Positions 24,155 to 27,059 of a stretch of DNA of 27,059 bases are shown here, piece after piece. The translations under genes were made by a program, and so were the position numbers. This DNA comes from Bacillota bacterium. Its GTDB lineage: Bacteria; Bacillota; Clostridia; Lachnospirales; Lachnospiraceae. Location: the NCBI GenBank assembly GCA_023415475.1, contig JAEZKL010000131.1, forward strand, positions 1-27,059, read 5' to 3'. The first letter of the stretch is position 1; every line of letters begins with the position of its first letter. The notes below the pieces were generated by a model. It worked only from the letters and a program-made list of their open reading frames with translations. It was not told the DNA's origin and made no database searches.

Positions 24155-25159
24155 CTATGAATTCATATTATTGACTGCCTTGAGAAGACGGATGTCTTCA
24201 CCAATAATACGCTGCACACTATAACTGCTTACAATCCTTGAAAATATACGTTCCCCATATGTGGTATTTATATTCGGAAGGGATAAATTCGTGGAAATAA
24301 TCGTTGATTTCTGGCGCAATAAGCGTTCGTTGATAATAAGATAGAGTTGGGAATTCGTGAAAGAATTATTAAGCTCCGTACCCAGGTCGTCGATAATTAA
24401 TAAATCACATTCCAGAATGTAATCAAATTGATTGGAAGCTTCAAGAGAGCTATCCTCATCCTTACTGAATTTGTGTTTCTCGAGAATATCAAACAGACGG
24501 AAGGCGGTCAGGTAAATAACCGTGTAGCCATGATCCAAAAGCTCCTTGGCAATGCAGTTCGCCAGAAAGGTCTTTCCCACACCAGTATTGCCGAGTAGAA
24601 GAAGATTGTCATGATTCTTATTAAAATGTCTTACAAAATTCTTGCAACCGGCAACTACCTTCTGCATATTGGAAAGTGGAGATAAACCCAGGGAATCATC
24701 AACATATTCATCGGAATAAAAACGGAAGGAGAACTTACCAAAGTTCTCGTTTGCTAAGATAGCTTTAATATTAGAATCGGAATACATTAAATCAGCAATT
24801 GCCTGTTTAAAGCAATTGCATTTTTCCTTCCCGATATAGCCGGTATCCTGACATTTATTACATTGGTAATGCATCTGAAGATAATCGGTAGGTAGACCTT
24901 CCCTAACCAACAGCTCTGTTTTTCTGGCATTTAGCTCTGCGATCTTCTCTTTTAGATTAGCTAAAGCACTATCATCTCCGCGAAGAGCCATCCTTCCGCT
25001 CCCGGCAGAGAGGGAAATAATCTCTTCTTCCAGCTCCTTTAGCTCAGGGATCAGGTCATAGGCATGGGAAATACGACGGTCCAAATCATGCTTGTCAGAA
25101 ATTCTGCGGCTGTCATATTCCCGTAAAATCTGGTTATACTGGTCATTCTTTAGAGCCAT
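24155..25159 (-). CDS. DnaC/DnaI-like helicase loader ATPase
   Basis: A 334-residue AAA+ protein. The N-terminal 90 residues are helical, followed by a Cys cluster (C100, C103, C114, C116 in QCNKCQDTG and KCNC) that resembles the zinc-binding domain of B. subtilis DnaI. The ATPase core has Walker A GNTGVGKT (190-197), Walker B LLIIDDLG (253-260) and a sensor/Arg-finger region (STNLSLPNINTTYGERIFSRI). Such proteins load the replicative helicase onto DNA opened by DnaA. It lies 15 bp after the DnaD-domain gene, the usual primosome pairing. The start at 25159 has an AAGGAG site. Confidence 0.9.
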   Translation of the reverse strand: MALKNDQYNQILREYDSRRISDKHDLDRRISHAYDLIPELKELEEEIISLSAGSGRMALRGDDSALANLKEKIAELNARKTELLVREGLPTDYLQMHYQCNKCQDTGYIGKEKCNCFKQAIADLMYSDSNIKAILANENFGKFSFRFYSDEYVDDSLGLSPLSNMQKVVAGCKNFVRHFNKNHDNLLLLGNTGVGKTFLANCIAKELLDHGYTVIYLTAFRLFDILEKHKFSKDEDSSLEASNQFDYILECDLLIIDDLGTELNNSFTNSQLYLIINERLLRQKSTIISTNLSLPNINTTYGERIFSRIVSSYSVQRIIGEDIRLLKAVNNMNS

Positions 25160-25174
25160 ATTCTTCGATCTCCT

Positions 25175-26254
25175 TTATAAGCCTTTATTTAGAAGCTTAC
25201 GCTCCAGCTCTGCGTAATCCTGTGCTGAATAAGTACGCTGAGGAAACTGATTGAATTTGTTCTGCGCAGGCTTTACCATCGTAGTGACCTTATTCATATC
25301 AATATTTTTACTTGCCTTATTGAATTCGTCATCCAGTCTGGCGATGTCAGTCAGGGTCTTTGCGTTTTTCTTATACCAGGTCTCAAGTATCTTATCGGTA
25401 TATTTGAAATCCGGCTTTTGAGTTCTTAGGATGGTGCGATTACAAGCCTCAATAATGATATCGTCAGAAAAGCCGAATACCTCAACCCATTTTGTGATAT
25501 ATTGTCGTTCAATCTGTCCGGGTGCTCGATTCAATCCAAAAGCTTTATTCACTGCATTATAATGTTCATTATAGGTTGCAGTTGCTTCCTTTGCCTTCTC
25601 CTCTGTATCAATCCCTTCTTCTGCCCAGGTCAGGGCTACCGCCTCGATATAAGAAGCATTCTTCTTATTCTTTGATACGCAATATTCATAGAGATACATA
25701 ATTAATTCAGGCGAGAAGTGAAGCTCCTCATAAAGATACAGAATAAGCTGCTGATCCATCGGTTTCAGCGGGCGATCTAAATAGATCTCCACAATATTCA
25801 ATGCATATTTAATCTCATCATTATTGGTCAACTGGGCAATCTTTTCCGCAGAATAGCTCTGCCTGGTGGCAGGCTTCGTCTCGGTATGTATACTGACGGC
25901 GATCTCATCAAGCTCCGTATCAGATTCGACAGTGGTTATTGTATTTGTCTTTGAATTGCTTATAGCCACAAGGCTGATTGCCGTTATATCCTTCTGGGCA
26001 TTACGTGTTAAGGTAAGCAGATTTAGTTTTTCCCAATAGGTTAAAGCCCTGATTATATCTTTCTCTGTGTTTTCCAGATAGTCGGCAATGGAGGATATCG
26101 TTACTTCGGGACAATTACCGGAGAAGCAACGTAACAGATACAGATAAACCTTAACATAAGCGCCGTTTGCTGACGGCATAAACTGGTCAATGAAGATATT
26201 CGGAATGATGGTAACATCGGAAATACCTTCGGCATGTAATGTAATCTTATTCAT
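25175..26254 (-). CDS. DnaD-domain primosome protein
   Basis: A 359-residue protein. The N-terminal 110 residues are a winged-helix-like DDBH1 domain (NIFIDQFMPSANGAYVKVYLYLLR...ISSIADYLENTEKDIIRALTYWEKLNLL). Two DnaB_2/DnaD (DDBH2) repeats follow, one at about 170-225 (YLYEELHFSPELIMYLYEYC, ASYIEAVALTWAEEGI) and one at about 245-310 (YITKWVEVFGFSDDIIIEAC, FKYTDKILETWYKK). DnaD proteins bind and remodel DNA at replication starts and hand over to the helicase loader, which is the next gene. The start is behind GGGAGGAG. Confidence 0.9.
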   Translation of the reverse strand: MNKITLHAEGISDVTIIPNIFIDQFMPSANGAYVKVYLYLLRCFSGNCPEVTISSIADYLENTEKDIIRALTYWEKLNLLTLTRNAQKDITAISLVAISNSKTNTITTVESDTELDEIAVSIHTETKPATRQSYSAEKIAQLTNNDEIKYALNIVEIYLDRPLKPMDQQLILYLYEELHFSPELIMYLYEYCVSKNKKNASYIEAVALTWAEEGIDTEEKAKEATATYNEHYNAVNKAFGLNRAPGQIERQYITKWVEVFGFSDDIIIEACNRTILRTQKPDFKYTDKILETWYKKNAKTLTDIARLDDEFNKASKNIDMNKVTTMVKPAQNKFNQFPQRTYSAQDYAELERKLLNKGL

Positions 26255-26321
26255 AGGCTTGGCTCCTCCCTTTTACCCCTATATTAACTAATATTACTTA
26301 AAAAGCAGATTAGCTTTCTTA

Positions 26322-26703
26322 GCAGATTAGCAATGAATATGCCTTGCATATACATTGTCGTTGCACTTATCCAACGAATTCATGACCTTTTCTCGAGCAA
26401 GCTCGGAAAATGTCCTGACTTCGTCGGACTAATCTGCTCATCGCAGATTAGCAACTCAAATGCTTCGCATTTCATGGAACCGCAGGTTCCATTGGTGACG
26501 TTGCACTTATCCATGAATGCCACGTCATTTATTCGAGCGAGCTCGATAAATGCCTTGGCCTTCACGGATTAATCTGCTCTTCGCAGATTAGCAACTCAAA
26601 TGCTGCGCATTTTCGTTGTCGTTGCACTTATCCATGAATGCCACGTCATTTATTCGAGCGAGCTCGATAAATGCCTTGTCATCCATGGACTAATCTGCTC
26701 ATC
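26322..26703. repeat. Hairpin-rich tandem repeat island, three units
   Basis: Three head-to-tail units lie at 26322-26442, 26443-26582 and 26583-26703 (121, 140 and 121 bp). Each starts with GCAGATTAGCAA and ends with TAATCTGCTC. Each holds several small palindromes: AATCTGC/GCAGATT across unit borders, AAATGC/GCATTT, and CATTTATTCGAGC with GCTCGATAAATG. Units 2 and 3 are nearly identical over their right halves; unit 2 has an extra GGAACC/GGTTCC hairpin. Unit 1 is more diverged. Confidence 0.85.
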
Positions 26704-26774
26704 GTGCACATTATAGCATACAAATTTTCGGTTGGAAATAGCCTATTTTCAGTGTTTCCGGAGTTTTTTGGCGT

Positions 26775-26801
26775 TGTGGATAGTGTGGATAATGTGGATG
26801 A
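26775..26801. promoter_or_regulatory. DnaA-box array 1: three contiguous 9-mers
   Basis: TGTGGATAG (26775-26783), TGTGGATAA (26784-26792) and TGTGGATGA (26793-26801) follow one another with no gap, all in the same orientation. The middle one is a perfect complement of the DnaA box TTATCCACA; the others differ by one base. Confidence 0.75.
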
Positions 26802-26911
26802 ATACAAGGTAAAAATATGTAAAATAATGTAAAAATCATAGGAAATATAGTTGAAATCTAAACAATTCCAGCTTTAAATCTATAATTGTAGAATGGAAAA
26901 TTGTGAAAAAA

Positions 26912-26968
26912 ATATCCACAGTATTTAACAAAATAAATTGTTGATAATACTGTGGATAATGTGGATAA
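26912..26968. promoter_or_regulatory. DnaA-box array 2 next to murC
   Basis: ATATCCACA (26912-26920, plus orientation) and, in the opposite orientation, TGTTGATAA (26939-26947), TGTGGATAA (26951-26959) and TGTGGATAA (26960-26968). The last two are perfect and contiguous and end at the murC stop codon. A further one-mismatch TTATCAACA lies inside murC at 27022-27030. Confidence 0.75.
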
Positions 26969-27059
26969 CTACAATCCTAGAAGATTTTCTCCCACGGATA
27001 CGATGTCTCCGGCGCCCATAGTTATCAACAGGTCACCGTTCATACAATTTTGTAATAAA
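26969..27059 (-). CDS. murC: UDP-N-acetylmuramate-L-alanine ligase, C-terminal end
   Basis: The minus-strand frame enters from the right edge and ends at TAG (26969-26971). The 29 visible residues (LLQNCMNGDLLITMGAGDIV then SVGENLLGL) match the extreme C terminus of MurC, where GDL-(V/L)-ITMGAGDI is highly conserved. MurC adds L-alanine to UDP-MurNAc in cytoplasmic peptidoglycan precursor synthesis. The remainder lies outside the window. Confidence 0.8.
   Translation of the reverse strand, partial: LLQNCMNGDLLITMGAGDIVSVGENLLGL

Larger units (their letters stand above)
26255..26968. other. 714-bp gap between murC and the dnaD-like gene
   Basis: No gene-like coding is seen. From right to left it contains a DnaA-box array (26939-26968), an AT-rich stretch (about 26802-26911), a second DnaA-box array (26775-26801), a short unique region, the three-copy repeat island (26322-26703) and a 67-bp AT-rich leader before dnaD. 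Frames inside the repeats are by-products of palindromes. Confidence 0.7.

Noticed and set aside
26333..26572. Coding frames on both strands within the repeat island
   Set aside because: They arise from the palindromic repeats and lack ribosome sites and protein-like composition.
26322..26703. CRISPR-like array
   Set aside because: Units are 121-140 bp and similar along most of their length, with no short repeats separated by unique spacers and no cas genes nearby.
26775..26968. Chromosomal oriC
   Set aside because: DnaA boxes and AT-rich DNA fit, but dnaA, dnaN and rpmH are not in view and murC/dnaD are not typical origin neighbours. Kept as a DnaA-box cluster only.

Overview
The window looks like chromosomal DNA of an anaerobic low-GC Firmicute, most likely a Lachnospiraceae (Clostridium cluster XIVa) member. 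This rests on AT-rich intergenic DNA, strong AGGAGG-type ribosome sites, a PBP1A with a Glu-rich tail, an unusually long (about 405 aa) PRPP synthetase, and the order murC - dnaD-like - dnaC/dnaI-like - prs at the right edge. No rRNA, tRNA or CRISPR array was seen.

Left part (1-3600) is accessory and partly decayed. It holds the 5' end of a secreted surface protein (minus strand) behind a long, hairpin-rich and curiously open-framed leader. Next come relics of a BlaI/BlaR1 (MecI/MecR1) sensor pair, a SAM methyltransferase with a small ORF overlapping its start, a 413-bp gap with direct repeats and a terminator, and an AraC/GyrI-like regulator.

3599-9732 (minus strand) is a coherent six-gene cluster in the order of transcription: UbiD-type decarboxylase, UbiA-type prenyltransferase, THI5/SsuA-like lipoprotein, ABC ATPase, ABC permease, UbiX-type flavin prenyltransferase. 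UbiX makes the prenylated FMN that UbiD needs, and UbiA prenylates aromatic acids, so the cluster plausibly imports and elaborates an aromatic quinone precursor. A 215-bp MITE-like palindrome lies between the permease and ubiX. A good promoter candidate lies upstream of ubiD.

9889-14600 contains a ZmaR-like GNAT gene divergent from a MocR-type regulator that carries a frameshift, then an ECF sigma factor with a membrane-anchored putative anti-sigma partner, and a lone holin-like gene. 14716-16110 (minus) is a MarR - flavodoxin - FMN-binding protein operon with two phased MarR operators on its promoter. A RimJ/L-like acetyltransferase follows.

17072-22744 (plus) holds a YhaO/SbcD-like nuclease, a YhaN/SbcC-like ATPase and a class A penicillin-binding protein. 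22841-27059 (minus) is housekeeping: prs, helicase-loader-like dnaC/dnaI, a DnaD-domain protein and the 3' end of murC. Between murC and the dnaD-like gene sit two head-to-tail arrays of DnaA boxes flanking an AT-rich stretch, then a three-copy hairpin-rich tandem repeat island. That region, the palindromic element in the ubi cluster and the structured leader at the left edge are the most interesting parts of the window.
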